Assembly (NCBI RefSeq): GCF_003336245.1
Contig: NZ_QPHM01000001.1
Coordinates: 1 to 64,000, forward strand
DNA from: Haloplanus salinus
Lineage (GTDB): Archaea; Halobacteriota; Halobacteria; Halobacteriales; Haloferacaceae
Direction: 5' to 3'
Length of the DNA stretch: 64,000 nucleotides
A program made the translations under genes and the position numbers. Of this stretch, positions 26,424 to 39,215 are shown piece after piece. How positions within the stretch are numbered: the first letter of the stretch is position 1; every line of letters begins with the position of its first letter. The notes under the pieces are model-generated. The model was not told where the DNA came from. It saw only the letters and a program-made list of their open reading frames with translations, and did not search any database.

Positions 26424-27550
26424 TGGGTTCGGTGCTCCTGCAGTCGGGAACGCCGACACCGACGGGCACCGCGAACGCCTCCGCGGCCAACGCCTCCGCG
26501 GGCGGCCCGGTGACGACGCTTCCCGAGACGATTTCGGGCGCGCTCGGTCTCTCGGGCACCCTCGGCGACGTGGTCGGCGGGCTGATCGGTGCCTTCCTCA
26601 TCGCCAACATCATGCTCGGCATGACGGCGCTGGCCGGACCGTGGGCCAAGCGGAAGATCACGGCCGCGTTCACGGACCGCATCGCCGTCAACCGGGTCGG
26701 GCCCTTCGGCCTGCTGATCATCGTCGCCGACGCGGTGCGTCTGCTGTCGAAGGAACTGATCGTTCCGGACGGCGTCGACCGGCCGGCGTGGGACCTCGCA
26801 CCGATCATCCTGCCGTTCTCGGCGCTGCTCGGCTTCGCGGTCATCCCGCTCGGAAGCGGCCTCCAGTTGGCCGACCCCGAGACGGGGATCGTCTTCGCGT
26901 TCGCGGCGGCCTCCATCGCGTCGCTCGGCCTCGTGATGGCCGGCTACGCCTCGAACAACAAGTACTCGCTGCTGGGGTCGTTGCGCTCCATCGCGCAGAA
27001 CCTCGCCTACGAGATTCCGCTCGTCCTCACGGCGGCGTCGGTGATCCTCTTCGCCGGCACCTTCCGGACGAGCGAAATCGTCGCGGCCCAGACGGAGACG
27101 CTCGTCACGATCGCCGGGATCGCGATTCCGGGCTGGTACGCGTTCGTCAACCCGTTCGCGTTCGTCCTCTTCCTGGCGGCAAACATGGCGGAGATCGGAC
27201 GGAATCCGTTCGACATCCCGGAGGCGCCGACGGAGATCGTCGCCGGCTACCAGACCGAGTACTCGAGTGTCTACTTCGTCCTCTTCTATCTCGGGGAGTT
27301 CATCCACATCTTCCTGGGCGGCGCGCTGATTGCCGTCCTCTTCCTCGGCGGCCCGGCCGGCCCGGTCCTACCCGGGTTCGTCTGGATGGTGATCAAGATG
27401 TGGGCGTTCTTCCTGTTCACGCAGTGGTGCCGCTCCGCGGTGCCGCGCGTGCGCATCGATCAGTTGATCGAAATCGGCTGGAAAGGCATGCTCGTGCTAT
27501 CTCTGGCTAACCTGGTTCTCACGGCAGTCCTCGTGGGAGTGATCGCGTAA
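26423..27550 (+). CDS. nuoH: complex I subunit NuoH
   Basis: A 375-residue membrane subunit that joins the two arms and forms the quinone tunnel. Conserved parts are KRKITAAFTDRIAVNRVGPFG, NMAEIGRNPFDIPEAPTEIV and the C-terminal RSAVPRVRIDQLI. The first 45 residues are extra, Ser/Thr/Ala-rich and poorly conserved. The ATG overlaps the nuoCD stop (TGATG) and the stop overlaps nuoI. Confidence 0.94.
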   Translation: MGSVLLQSGTPTPTGTANASAANASAGGPVTTLPETISGALGLSGTLGDVVGGLIGAFLIANIMLGMTALAGPWAKRKITAAFTDRIAVNRVGPFGLLIIVADAVRLLSKELIVPDGVDRPAWDLAPIILPFSALLGFAVIPLGSGLQLADPETGIVFAFAAASIASLGLVMAGYASNNKYSLLGSLRSIAQNLAYEIPLVLTAASVILFAGTFRTSEIVAAQTETLVTIAGIAIPGWYAFVNPFAFVLFLAANMAEIGRNPFDIPEAPTEIVAGYQTEYSSVYFVLFYLGEFIHIFLGGALIAVLFLGGPAGPVLPGFVWMVIKMWAFFLFTQWCRSAVPRVRIDQLIEIGWKGMLVLSLANLVLTAVLVGVIA

Positions 27551-28011
27551 TGATTGGAATCCTCAAAGGCATGGCAGTGACGATGAAACACGCGCTGGAC
27601 GGCAAGACGTTCACCGTCGAGTATCCCGACGTGGCGCCGGAAGTGAGCCCGCGGTTCCGCGGCGTCCACAAGTTCAGCCAAGAGCGTTGCATCTGGTGTC
27701 GGCAGTGTGAGAACGTCTGTCCGAACGACACGATCCAGATCGTACAGGACGACCAGCGCAACGGCGAACAGTACAACCTCCACATCGGCCAGTGCATCTA
27801 CTGCCGGCTCTGTGAGGAGGTGTGTCCGGTGGACGCCATCCTGCTGACCCAGAACTTCGAGTTCACGGCGGACACCAAAGACGACTTCGTCTACAACAAA
27901 GAACAGTTGAAGAACGTCCCCTGGTACAAGGGGATCGACCCGCTCGAATCGCGAAATCCGGATCGGAGCGCGTGGATCGGCGAGGGCGACGGCGAAATCG
28001 ACTATCAGTAA
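27550..28011 (+). CDS. nuoI: complex I subunit NuoI
   Basis: A 153-residue ferredoxin-like subunit with two [4Fe-4S] motifs, Cys47/50/53/57 (CIWCRQCENVC) and Cys82/85/88/92 (CIYCRLCEEVC). It passes electrons toward N2 in NuoB. As there are no NuoE, F or G genes in the operon, this subunit is a likely entry point for electrons from an unknown donor such as ferredoxin or another carrier. Confidence 0.95.
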   Translation: MIGILKGMAVTMKHALDGKTFTVEYPDVAPEVSPRFRGVHKFSQERCIWCRQCENVCPNDTIQIVQDDQRNGEQYNLHIGQCIYCRLCEEVCPVDAILLTQNFEFTADTKDDFVYNKEQLKNVPWYKGIDPLESRNPDRSAWIGEGDGEIDYQ

Positions 28012-28074
28012 CAGCCGAGTCGGCGCTACGCCGTCTCGAAACGTTCAAAGGACTACCTCAAGCAAACTCAAGCA

Positions 28075-28359
28075 ATGGTGTATGAAACGATCGCGTTCGC
28101 GCTGTTCGCCCTGATCACACTGGGCTGCAGCCTGGGCGTCGTCTTGGTCGAGGACGTGTGGCACTCCGCACTCCTCCTGGGTGGCGCCCTGCTGAGCGTC
28201 GCAGTCCATTACGTGATGATGCAGGCGGAGTTTCTCGCCGCCATGCAGATCCTCGTCTACGTGGGCGGGGTGCTCATCCTCATCACGTTCGCCGTGATGC
28301 TCACGAAATCGACCTCGGCAGCGGAATCGACATCGACGACGGAGGTGCGTGAGACGTGA
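28075..28359 (+). CDS. nuoJ1: complex I subunit NuoJ, N-terminal part
   Basis: A 94-residue membrane protein corresponding to the first half of NuoJ, with three helices. It contains the conserved VHYVMMQAEFLAAMQILVYVGGVLIL segment (the mobile TM3 pi-bulge region, abbreviated here as AEFLAAMQILVYVG). It starts 63 bases after nuoI and overlaps the second half by four bases at GTGA. Splitting NuoJ into two polypeptides is typical for haloarchaea. Confidence 0.9.
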   Translation: MVYETIAFALFALITLGCSLGVVLVEDVWHSALLLGGALLSVAVHYVMMQAEFLAAMQILVYVGGVLILITFAVMLTKSTSAAESTSTTEVRET

Positions 28360-28739
28360 CGACGAAGCCGTCGCTCAAGACCGGGTCGCACCTGCTCCCC
28401 GGCCTCGCGGCCGTCGCGCTGTTCGTCGTGATGGCAACGGCCGTCCTCCGGGCCTCGTTCGGCGATCCGCGGATGTTCGGCCCGGACGCGGAGATCACCG
28501 CGAGCATCGGCTATGCGATGTTCAACCTCGATATGGGGACGGTTCCCGGCGAGGGGATGCTCGTCGCCTTCATCATTATCGCGGTAGCGCTCGACGCCGC
28601 CCTCGACGGAGCGGTCCTGCTGGCGAAACGCGAGGAGGACGGCAGCGCCGTCGCACTGCTCGCCGACGGCGGGCGGCGAGTCCGTGATCGGTTCCGCGGC
28701 GGGGCGGACGCCGACACCGACGACGGGGGTGACCGCTGA
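28356..28739 (+). CDS. nuoJ2: complex I subunit NuoJ, C-terminal part
   Basis: A 127-residue protein with a GTG start that overlaps the stop of the preceding half. It has two membrane helices, near 17-30 and 60-80, matching the end of NuoJ, and an acidic cytoplasmic tail rich in Arg and Asp. It must assemble with the first half to restore the five-helix subunit. Its stop overlaps the nuoK ATG. Confidence 0.85.
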   Translation: MTTKPSLKTGSHLLPGLAAVALFVVMATAVLRASFGDPRMFGPDAEITASIGYAMFNLDMGTVPGEGMLVAFIIIAVALDAALDGAVLLAKREEDGSAVALLADGGRRVRDRFRGGADADTDDGGDR

Positions 28740-29041
28740 TGGTACCGGTACAGTGGTACCTCCTACTCGCGACCGCCGTGTTCTGTATCGGGCTGTTCGG
28801 CATTCTGACCCGGCAGAACGCGCTGTTGTTCCTGATGTCGGTCGAACTCATGCTGAACGCGGCCAACATCAACCTCGTGGCCTTCTCGGCGTACTGGGGC
28901 AACGTCACGGGACAGACGTTCAGCCTGTTCACGATGGCGCTGGCTGCCGCGGAGGTCGCGGTCGGCATCGGCATCATCCTCGTGCTGTATCGCAACTTCA
29001 ACGACGTGGACGTGACGCTGGCCAAGGAGATGAGGTGGTAA
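28739..29041 (+). CDS. nuoK: complex I subunit NuoK
   Basis: A 100-residue three-helix membrane subunit. FLMSVELMLNAANINLVAF contains the conserved membrane glutamate, and LAAAEVAVGIGIILVLYR holds the second one, in the proton path. It is homologous to MrpC. Gene order J-K-L is the standard one. Confidence 0.95.
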   Translation: MVPVQWYLLLATAVFCIGLFGILTRQNALLFLMSVELMLNAANINLVAFSAYWGNVTGQTFSLFTMALAAAEVAVGIGIILVLYRNFNDVDVTLAKEMRW

Positions 29042-29042
29042 G

Positions 29043-31060
29043 ATGGCGGCGTTCGACTACGCACCCGCGATCGTACTGCTCCCGTTCCTCTCGTTTCTCG
29101 TGTCGCTGGGAGGCGGCAAGTATCTACCCAAGGGGGGCGCGTTCGCCGGCATCGCAGCTACCGCCGGCTCCCTGCTGTTGTCGGCGTGGGTCTTCCTGAC
29201 CGTCGCGGGCGGCGACGTCTACAACGAGACGCTCTACACGTGGGCGGCGGGCGTCGGCGAGGGGACGACCACCCTCACCTTCGGCCTGCTGCTCGACCCG
29301 CTGGCGGCTTTGATGTTGCTCATCGTCTCGCTGGTCGCTCTGTTGGTCCACGTCTTCAGCCTCGGATACATGAACGACGAAGGCGAGACCGGGCTGCCGC
29401 GCTACTACGCCGGCCTCGGCCTCTTTACCGCCTCCATGCTCGGGTTCGTCGTCGCCGACAACCTGCTGATGGCGTTCATGTTTTTCGAACTCGTCGGCCT
29501 CTGTTCGTATCTCCTGATCGGCTTCTGGTTCCGCCAGGAGGGGCCGCCGAGCGCGGCGAAGAAGGCGTTTCTGGTCACCCGGTTCGGTGACTACTTCTTC
29601 CTCGTCGGCGTCGTCGCCGTCTTCGCCACCTTCGGCACCGCGAAGTTCGCGGGCGAGGGGGCGTTCCCCGTCCTCGCCGAGGAGGCGCTGAACGGGGCGG
29701 CCGACGTGACTACCTTCGGCTTCGCGCCGGAGACGTGGTTCACCATCGTCGGTCTCCTGGTCCTCGGCGGCGTCATCGGGAAATCCGCGCAGTTCCCCCT
29801 GCACACGTGGCTCCCGGACGCCATGGAGGGTCCGACCCCCGTCTCCGCGCTCATCCACGCCGCGACGATGGTCGCGGCCGGCGTCTACCTGGTCGCGCGG
29901 ATGTACGGCTTCTACGCCCTGTCGCCCACCGCCCTCGGGATCATCGCGCTGGTCGGCGGCTTCACCGCCCTCGCCGCCGCGACGATGGGCGTCGTCAAAC
30001 GGGAGATCAAGCAGGTGCTCGCCTACTCCACCATCTCGCAGTACGGCTACATGATGCTGGGGCTGGGCGCCGGCGGCTACGTCGCCGCCACGTTCCACCT
30101 GATGACCCACGCCTTCTTCAAGGCGCTCCTGTTTCTCGGCGCGGGGTCGGTCATCATCGCCATGCACCACGACGAGGACATGTGGAACATGGGCGGCCTC
30201 AAAGAGCGGATGCCCGTGACGTACTACACGTTCCTCGCCGGGTCGCTCGCGCTCGCGGGCATCTTCCCCTTCGCCGGCTTCTGGTCGAAAGACGAGGTAC
30301 TCTACGAGACGCTCATCCACGGACTCGGGGGGTCGCCCCTGCTGCTCGCGGGCTACGCGATGGGCCTCGTCGCCGTCTTCTTCACCGGCTTCTACACCTT
30401 CCGGATGGTGTTTCTGACCTTCCACGGGGAACCCCGGACCGACGTCGCTCGGGACCCACACGGCGTTCGCTGGAACGTCAAGGCCCCGCTGGTCGTGTTG
30501 GGGACGCTCGCCGCCACCGTCGGCGTCGTCAACATGGTCCCCGTCGAGAAACTGCTCGGAATCGGGGGCATCGACTTCCTGCACCAGTGGCTGGACGGTG
30601 GCTTCGAGGCGCTGACCGCCCACCACTACGGCGACGTGCTGCCCTACTCGTCGGCGTACATCGGCGGGGAGACGACGACGGTGGCCGTCGGCGCGGCCGT
30701 CTCGCTCGGCCTCGCCATCGCCGGCGCGGGGCTCGCACACGTCCTCTACAACGTCGACGATCCGACCGAGCACACCGAGAAACTCGGCGCGATCAAGACG
30801 CTCTGGTACAACAACTACTACCAGGACGAATACCAGGTCTGGATCGCGAAGTCGGTCGTCCTGCCGCTGGCTCGCTTGGCTGATACGCTCGATCAGGGTG
30901 TCGTCGACGGCGTCGTCAACGGCGTCTCGTCGGTGAGCCTGTTCACCGGGAGCCGGATTCGCCGCGTGCAGACTGGCGTCGTGACCAACTACGCCGCGCT
31001 CCTCACCCTCGGGCTGGTGGCGTTGCTCGTCGTCTTCGGCGTGATGGGAGGGTGGTTCGT

Positions 31061-31064
<4 letters not shown>
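29043..31064 (+). CDS. nuoL: complex I subunit NuoL
   Basis: A 673-residue antiporter-like subunit, the farthest from the peripheral arm. Typical features are FFELVGLCSYLLIGFW (TM5 glutamate), GKSAQFPLHTWLPDAMEGP, and the long C-terminal lateral helix after about 560. A lysine-based proton channel is expected. Its stop overlaps the nuoM ATG by four bases. Confidence 0.95.
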
Positions 31065-32589
<1,525 letters not shown>

Positions 32590-32593
<4 letters not shown>

Positions 32594-34101
32594 TCCCGAT
32601 TCAGACCCAACTGCCGACGTGGGCCGCCGTCACGCCGACGCTGCTGCTCGCCCTGACGGCGCTCGTCCTGTTCCTCGTCGACAGCATCGACCCGGATTCG
32701 ACCCGACCGACGGCGCTCGCCGGTATCGCGGCGCTCGGGAGCGTCTCGGCGCTCGCCGTCGCCGGCTGGTTCCTGCTCGCGGGCACCGGTCAGACCGGCA
32801 GCGGTGGCGCCATCGAGCTCTACAGTGGCGCCATCGTCGTCGACGGGCTGAGCCTCTTTTTCACGGTTATCTTCGCCAGCGTCGCCGCCATGGTGTCGGT
32901 GGCGAGCTACGATTACCTGCGAGACCGGACCTACCAGGCGGAGTTCTACTCCCTGGTGATGCTGGCGGCGACGGGAATGAGCCTCATGGGCTCGTCGGGG
33001 TCGCTGGCGACGGTGTTCGTCAGCCTCGAACTCACCTCGCTGCCTTCGTACGCGCTCGTCGCGTTCCTGAAGAAGAACCGCGGGAGCGTCGAGGCGGGGC
33101 TGAAGTACTTCCTCGTCGGCGCCGTCTCCTCCGCCGTCTTCGCCTTCGGCATCTCCCTGATTTACGCCGTCACCGGGTCGTTGCTCCTCTCCGAGGTGGC
33201 GAGCGCCATCGGCTCGGCGGGTGACCTCGTCGGCGTCGCAGGTATCGGCGTCGTGATGATCGCCGGTGGCTTCGCGTTCAAGACGGCCTCCGTCCCCTTC
33301 CACTTCTGGGCGCCGGAGGCGTACGAGGGCGCCCCCGCCCCGATCAGTGCCTTTCTCTCGTCGGCGTCGAAGGCGGCCGGCTTCGCCGTCGCCTTCCGCG
33401 TCTTCGCGGTGGCCTTCCCCATCGACTCCGTCGTCTCGATGGGTATCGACTGGCCGCTGCTTTTCGCCGTCCTCGCCGTCGTCACGATGACGCTCGGTAA
33501 CTTCGCGGCGGCGACCCAGGAGAACGTCAAGCGGATGCTCGCGTACTCCTCCGTGGGGCACGCGGGCTACGCGCTGATCGGACTCGCGGCGCTTTCCTCC
33601 GGCGGCCCCAACGGAAGCGTCATGGGTGCGAGCATGGCCCATCTGCTCGTCTACGGCTTCATGAACACGGGCGCGTTCCTGTTCGTCGCCATGGTCGAAC
33701 ACTGGGACGTCGGCCGGACCTTCGAGGACTACAACGGTCTCGCGACGCAGGCGCCCGTAGCCTGCCTCGCGATGACCGTCTTCATGTTCTCGCTGGCCGG
33801 CCTGCCGCCCTTCGGCGGCTTCCTCTCGAAGTACGCCCTCTTCTACGGGGCGATCCAGGGTGGCTTCTGGTGGCTCGCCGCCGTCGGCGCTATCAACAGC
33901 GCGCTGTCGCTGTTCTACTACTCCAGAGTGGTGAAAGCCATGTGGATCGAGGACCCGTCCGGCACGTTCGACCTCGGCGCGACGCCGCTCGGCATCTACG
34001 TCGCGGTGCTCGTCGCCGCCGTCGGAACGCTCGTCCTCCTGCCGGCGTTCGGCCCCGTCGTCGAGACGGCCCAGAGCGCCGCGACGGCGCTGTTCGCGTA
34101 A
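32590..34101 (+). CDS. nuoN: complex I subunit NuoN
   Basis: A 503-residue antiporter-like membrane subunit starting at GTG within the nuoM stop overlap. It contains SLELTSLPSYALVAFLKK, FKTASVPFHFWAPEAYEGAP and KRMLAYSSVGHAGYALIG. It closes the operon; six bases later a gene on the opposite strand ends. No nuoE, F or G follows. Confidence 0.95.
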
Positions 34102-34107
34102 CGGCCG

Positions 34108-34503
34108 TCACTCGGCCGGCGCCGTCACCCGCAACGTCGACCGGATCGCCTCGGTCACTTCCTTCGATCTGAGGACGGTAATGCCGTCCGTCGTCACGAA
34201 GACGCCGCGGTCGCCGTCGATGACCCGCGTCATGAATCCGTTCTTGAACACCCGGAGCGTGTACTGGTAGTCGCCGAGTTCGCTCCCTTCGTACGCCGTC
34301 TGTGTACGGAAGCCCGCGGCCTCGTGTTCGACGGACGCCGCGAGGTCGGCGTCGGCCTCCAGATCGGACCGGAGATACACCTGCTCGTACGCGTCGGGCG
34401 TGAAGTACGTGACGCTCCGCAAACTGTCCCCGACGGCGGTTCGGCAGGCGCTCACCAACTGCTCCTCGAGCGACGGGTCGACGAGATCACGTTGGTCGGA
34501 CAT
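34108..34503 (-). CDS. conserved haloarchaeal protein of unknown function
   Basis: A 131-residue acidic soluble protein, not assigned to a characterised family. A helical N-terminal half (PSLEEQLVSACRTAVGDSLRSVTYFTPDAYEQVYLR) is followed by a mixed alpha/beta half with FVTTDGITVLR. It ends six bases from the nuoN stop and faces it. The ATG at 34503 shares an 87-base promoter gap with the DHH gene on the other strand. Confidence 0.75.
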   Translation of the reverse strand: MSDQRDLVDPSLEEQLVSACRTAVGDSLRSVTYFTPDAYEQVYLRSDLEADADLAASVEHEAAGFRTQTAYEGSELGDYQYTLRVFKNGFMTRVIDGDRGVFVTTDGITVLRSKEVTEAIRSTLRVTAPAE

Positions 34504-34590
34504 GGTAAACGGTATCACGCACCACGCTCTGATAACTCCATCGACAGTTCGTGACGGTAGGGTTTTGAGTGGCGGGCGTAACGGACGGAT

Positions 34591-36051
34591 ATGGTGAGGC
34601 GGCTCGTGCTCGGGTGTGGGCGCGCTGGCGAAACCGTCGTGGGTGTCGTCTCGACGTGGGGCGGGACGCTCCGGGCCGTCGTCTCGGAGGCGTCCCGGCT
34701 CGAAGGGCTCGACGGCGTCTCGGAGGTGATCCACGGCGAGCCGACGGACCCGGAGACGTACCCCGACGCGGCCGACGTGGTGTTGGTACTCGGCGAGGAC
34801 GCCGACCGCAACCTCGCGGCCGCCCGGCAGGCCCGCGAATCGTTCCCGGAGGCGTTGATCATCGCCTGCGACGGGCGTCGGGGAAGTGGGGGGAGGCCGG
34901 CGCTCGCCGACGTCGCCGACCACGTCGTCGATCCGCAGGAACTCGTCGTCGAGCATCTCCTCGGGGCGGCGACCGGCGAGGGCGCGGAGCGGGTCTGCCG
35001 GCTGTTGAGCGTCCTCCGTGACGTCGACGGCCGGCTGGCCGTCGTGATGCACGACAACCCCGATCCGGACGCCATCGCGTCGGCCATCGCGCTCGCACAC
35101 GTCGCCCGGACGGTCGGCGTCGACGCCGACGCGTGTTACTTCGGCGATATTTCACACCAGGAGAACCGAGCGCTGGTGAACCTGCTCGATCTCGACCTCC
35201 GGAACCTCGAGTCGCCGGACCGGATCGCGGAGTACGCGGGCGTCGCCCTCGTCGATCACTCGCGCCCCGGCGTGAACGACGGGTTGGACCCCAGCGCCGA
35301 GGTGGACGTGGTGATCGACCACCACCCGCCGCGGGCGCCGGTCGAGGCGCGGTACGTCGACCTCAGAAGCGACGTGGGGGCGACCAGTACGCTCCTCGCG
35401 GAGTATCTCGACCGCCTCGGGATGACGCCGGACCGCGTGGTCGCGACGGCGCTGCTGTACGGTATCCGGATCGACACGCGTGATTTCACGCGCGAGACGG
35501 TCGACTCCGACTTCGAGGCGGCCGCGTTCCTCCTCCCACACACCGACGAGTCGGTACTCGACCGCGTCGAGGAGCCGAGCATGAGTCCGGACGTGCTCGC
35601 GACGCTTTCGGCGGCGATTCGAAACCGCCGGGTGCGTGGGGACGTACTCACGACCGGGGTGGGCCAGATTCGTGACCGGGACGCCCTCGCACAGGCCGCC
35701 GACCGCCTGCTCGACATGGAGGGGGTCAGCATCGTCGTGGTCCACGGGTTCATGAACGGGACGGTCTACATCTCCGGTCGGGCGCGCGGTACCGACGTCG
35801 ACCTCGGCGAGGTGTTGCGCGACGCGCTCGGGTCGATCGGCAGCGCCGGCGGGCACGCCGACATGGCGGGGGCACAGATCCCGCTCGGTATCCTCGGCGC
35901 CGTCGAGGAGGCGTCGACCGAATCGCTGGCGAGCATCGTCGACGACGTGATCGCCGGCCGCTTGTTCGAGGTGCTGGAGAACCCACCGAGCGCGCCCCGG
36001 CGCGACCCCGCCGCCGCCGACATCGCGCTGGAGTTCCCGCTCGACGAGTGA
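34591..36051 (+). CDS. DHH-family phosphoesterase with N-terminal Rossmann-like domain
   Basis: A 486-residue protein. The N terminus (RLVLGCGRAGETVVG, then about 130 residues) looks like a nucleotide-binding TrkA-N-like fold. The DHH phosphoesterase core follows: motif I HDNPDPDAIASAIALA near 152, VDHSRPG, the DHH motif VIDHHPP near 241, and the DHHA1 end GSAGGHADMAG near 420. Related enzymes degrade short oligonucleotides or cyclic dinucleotides. The fused Rossmann-like module might sense a nucleotide, but this is inference. GGGTTTTGAG about 26 bases upstream is the likely promoter. Confidence 0.85.
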   Translation: MVRRLVLGCGRAGETVVGVVSTWGGTLRAVVSEASRLEGLDGVSEVIHGEPTDPETYPDAADVVLVLGEDADRNLAAARQARESFPEALIIACDGRRGSGGRPALADVADHVVDPQELVVEHLLGAATGEGAERVCRLLSVLRDVDGRLAVVMHDNPDPDAIASAIALAHVARTVGVDADACYFGDISHQENRALVNLLDLDLRNLESPDRIAEYAGVALVDHSRPGVNDGLDPSAEVDVVIDHHPPRAPVEARYVDLRSDVGATSTLLAEYLDRLGMTPDRVVATALLYGIRIDTRDFTRETVDSDFEAAAFLLPHTDESVLDRVEEPSMSPDVLATLSAAIRNRRVRGDVLTTGVGQIRDRDALAQAADRLLDMEGVSIVVVHGFMNGTVYISGRARGTDVDLGEVLRDALGSIGSAGGHADMAGAQIPLGILGAVEEASTESLASIVDDVIAGRLFEVLENPPSAPRRDPAAADIALEFPLDE

Positions 36052-36753
36052 CCGACACCGGCGGCCGACGACCACCCTTTTGAGACTCGGCGTCGTACGG
36101 CTCCACGATGGCCGCGAACGCGACAGTCGAAGATTACATGACTCGTGACGTGGCGACAGTGTCGCCGGACGACACCGTCGCCGAAGTGTCGCGGCGTATC
36201 GTCGAAAGCGACGGGCACACCGGCTTCCCCGTGACCGACGGCCGACACGTCGAGGGGTTCATCAGTGCCCGGGATCTGCTGGCGGCCGACGACAACGCTC
36301 GGGTGTTCACCGTGATGACCGAGGACCTCGTGGTCGCTCACCCGGAGATGAAGATCAACGACGCCGCACGGGTGATCCTCCGCTCGGGCATCCAGAAGCT
36401 CCCGGTCGTCGACGACGCCGGCAACCTCGTCGGCATCATCTCCAACACGGACGTGATTCGGAGTCAGATCGAACGCGCCACGCCCGAGAAAGTCGGGAAG
36501 CTCATGCACACCTTGGAGGAGATTCACGACATCGACGTCTCCGAGGAGCGACGGGAGATCCAGCTCTCGAAGCTCACGCCGACCCAGTCGCGGGTGTACG
36601 CCGACGAACTCCAAGGCCGCAGCTACGAACTCAACCACGGGCTGGCCGAACCGCTCGTCGTCATCGACAACGCGGGGGCGCTCCTGCTCGCCGACGGTCA
36701 CCACCGCGTCATGGCCGCCAACCGCCTCGACATCGAGGAGATGGACGCCTACG

Positions 36754-38022
<1,269 letters not shown>

Positions 38023-38117
38023 ACCAACCTGCGCGCGCCGAAATGACAAAAGTGTGTAGGGTCGGTCTCGGACCGGCGGACGCGACGCTCTTTACCCCCG
38101 GGGGCGAACGGGTGTCT

Positions 38118-39215
38118 ATGACCGCCTTCGAACGCCGGACGCGGCGCACCCAGTCCCGCCTCGGCGCCGTCGGGGCCGACGCCCTCGCGCTCACACCCGG
38201 TCGGGACTGGTACTACCTGACCGGCGTCGACGCCGAGCAGAGCGACCGCCTCCAGCTACTCGTCGTGCCCACCGACGGCGACCCGACGCTCGTCGTCCCG
38301 ACGCTCGAAGCCGCGTCGGTCCGTGACGCGTGGGTCGAGGACGTGCGAACGTGGGACGACGACGACGGCCCGTGGTCCGTCCTCGATCCGCTGTTCGGGA
38401 GCCTATCCCCCTCGCGGCTCCTCCTCGCGGACCGGATGTGGGCGCAGTACGCCCTCGCCGTTCGCGAGCGACTCCCCGACGCCGACGTAGGTCTCGCGAG
38501 CGAGGTACTCTCGCCGCTGCGACGGATCAAGGACGACCGGGAACTCGGCGCACTCCGGGCGGCAGGGCAGGCCGCCGACGCGGCGATGCGGGACGTGCGC
38601 ACCCTCGGCGCCGACGCCGTGGGGATGACGGAAGCCGAACTCACCGGCTTCGTCGAGGAGCGACTAGCTGCCCACGGGGGGACGGGCGTCGCCTTCGAAA
38701 CCATCGTCGCCGCGGGACCGAACGGCGCCGATCCCCACCACACGGGCGGCGACCGGGTGATCGGCGCCGGCGACCCCGTCGTCCTCGACTTCGGGACGCG
38801 GGTCGACGCCTACCCGAGCGACCAGACTCGGACCGTCGTCTTCGACGGCGAGCCGTCCGCGGAGTTCCGGCGCGTCCACGACGCCGTCCGCGAGGCGCAG
38901 TCGCAGGGCGTCGCCGCCGTCGAACCCGGGGCGTCGGCGGGCGCGGTGGATCGCGCCACCCGCGAGGTGATCGAGGCCGCCGGCTACGCCGAGGCGTTCG
39001 TCCACCGGACGGGCCACGGCGTCGGCCTCGACGTTCACGAAGAACCGGACATCGTCGCGGGGAGCGAGACGGAGCTGGAACCGGGAATGGTGTTCAGCGT
39101 CGAACCCGGGGTCTACCTCCCCGACCGCTTCGGCGTCCGGATCGAGGATCTGGTGGTCGTCACTGAGGACGGCGCCGAGCGACTGAATCACACCGACCGT
39201 CGGTGGCGGGGTTAG
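38118..39215 (+). CDS. M24-family Xaa-Pro peptidase
   Basis: A 365-residue metallopeptidase. The creatinase-like N-terminal domain covers about 10-130, and the pita-bread M24 domain covers 140-355 with ligands in DFGTRVDAYPSDQTRT, HRTGHGVGLDVHEEPD, FSVEPGVYL and GVRIEDLVVV. It likely removes N-terminal residues before proline from peptides. The start at 38118 has CTCTTTACC about 26 bases upstream. Its stop codon overlaps that of the next gene on the opposite strand. Confidence 0.9.
   Translation: MTAFERRTRRTQSRLGAVGADALALTPGRDWYYLTGVDAEQSDRLQLLVVPTDGDPTLVVPTLEAASVRDAWVEDVRTWDDDDGPWSVLDPLFGSLSPSRLLLADRMWAQYALAVRERLPDADVGLASEVLSPLRRIKDDRELGALRAAGQAADAAMRDVRTLGADAVGMTEAELTGFVEERLAAHGGTGVAFETIVAAGPNGADPHHTGGDRVIGAGDPVVLDFGTRVDAYPSDQTRTVVFDGEPSAEFRRVHDAVREAQSQGVAAVEPGASAGAVDRATREVIEAAGYAEAFVHRTGHGVGLDVHEEPDIVAGSETELEPGMVFSVEPGVYLPDRFGVRIEDLVVVTEDGAERLNHTDRRWRG

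Noticed and set aside
29124-30773. 549-codon minus-strand frame opposite nuoL
   Set aside because: Mirror of the NuoL codons, rich in Arg, Glu and Asp. NuoL motifs on the plus strand are complete.
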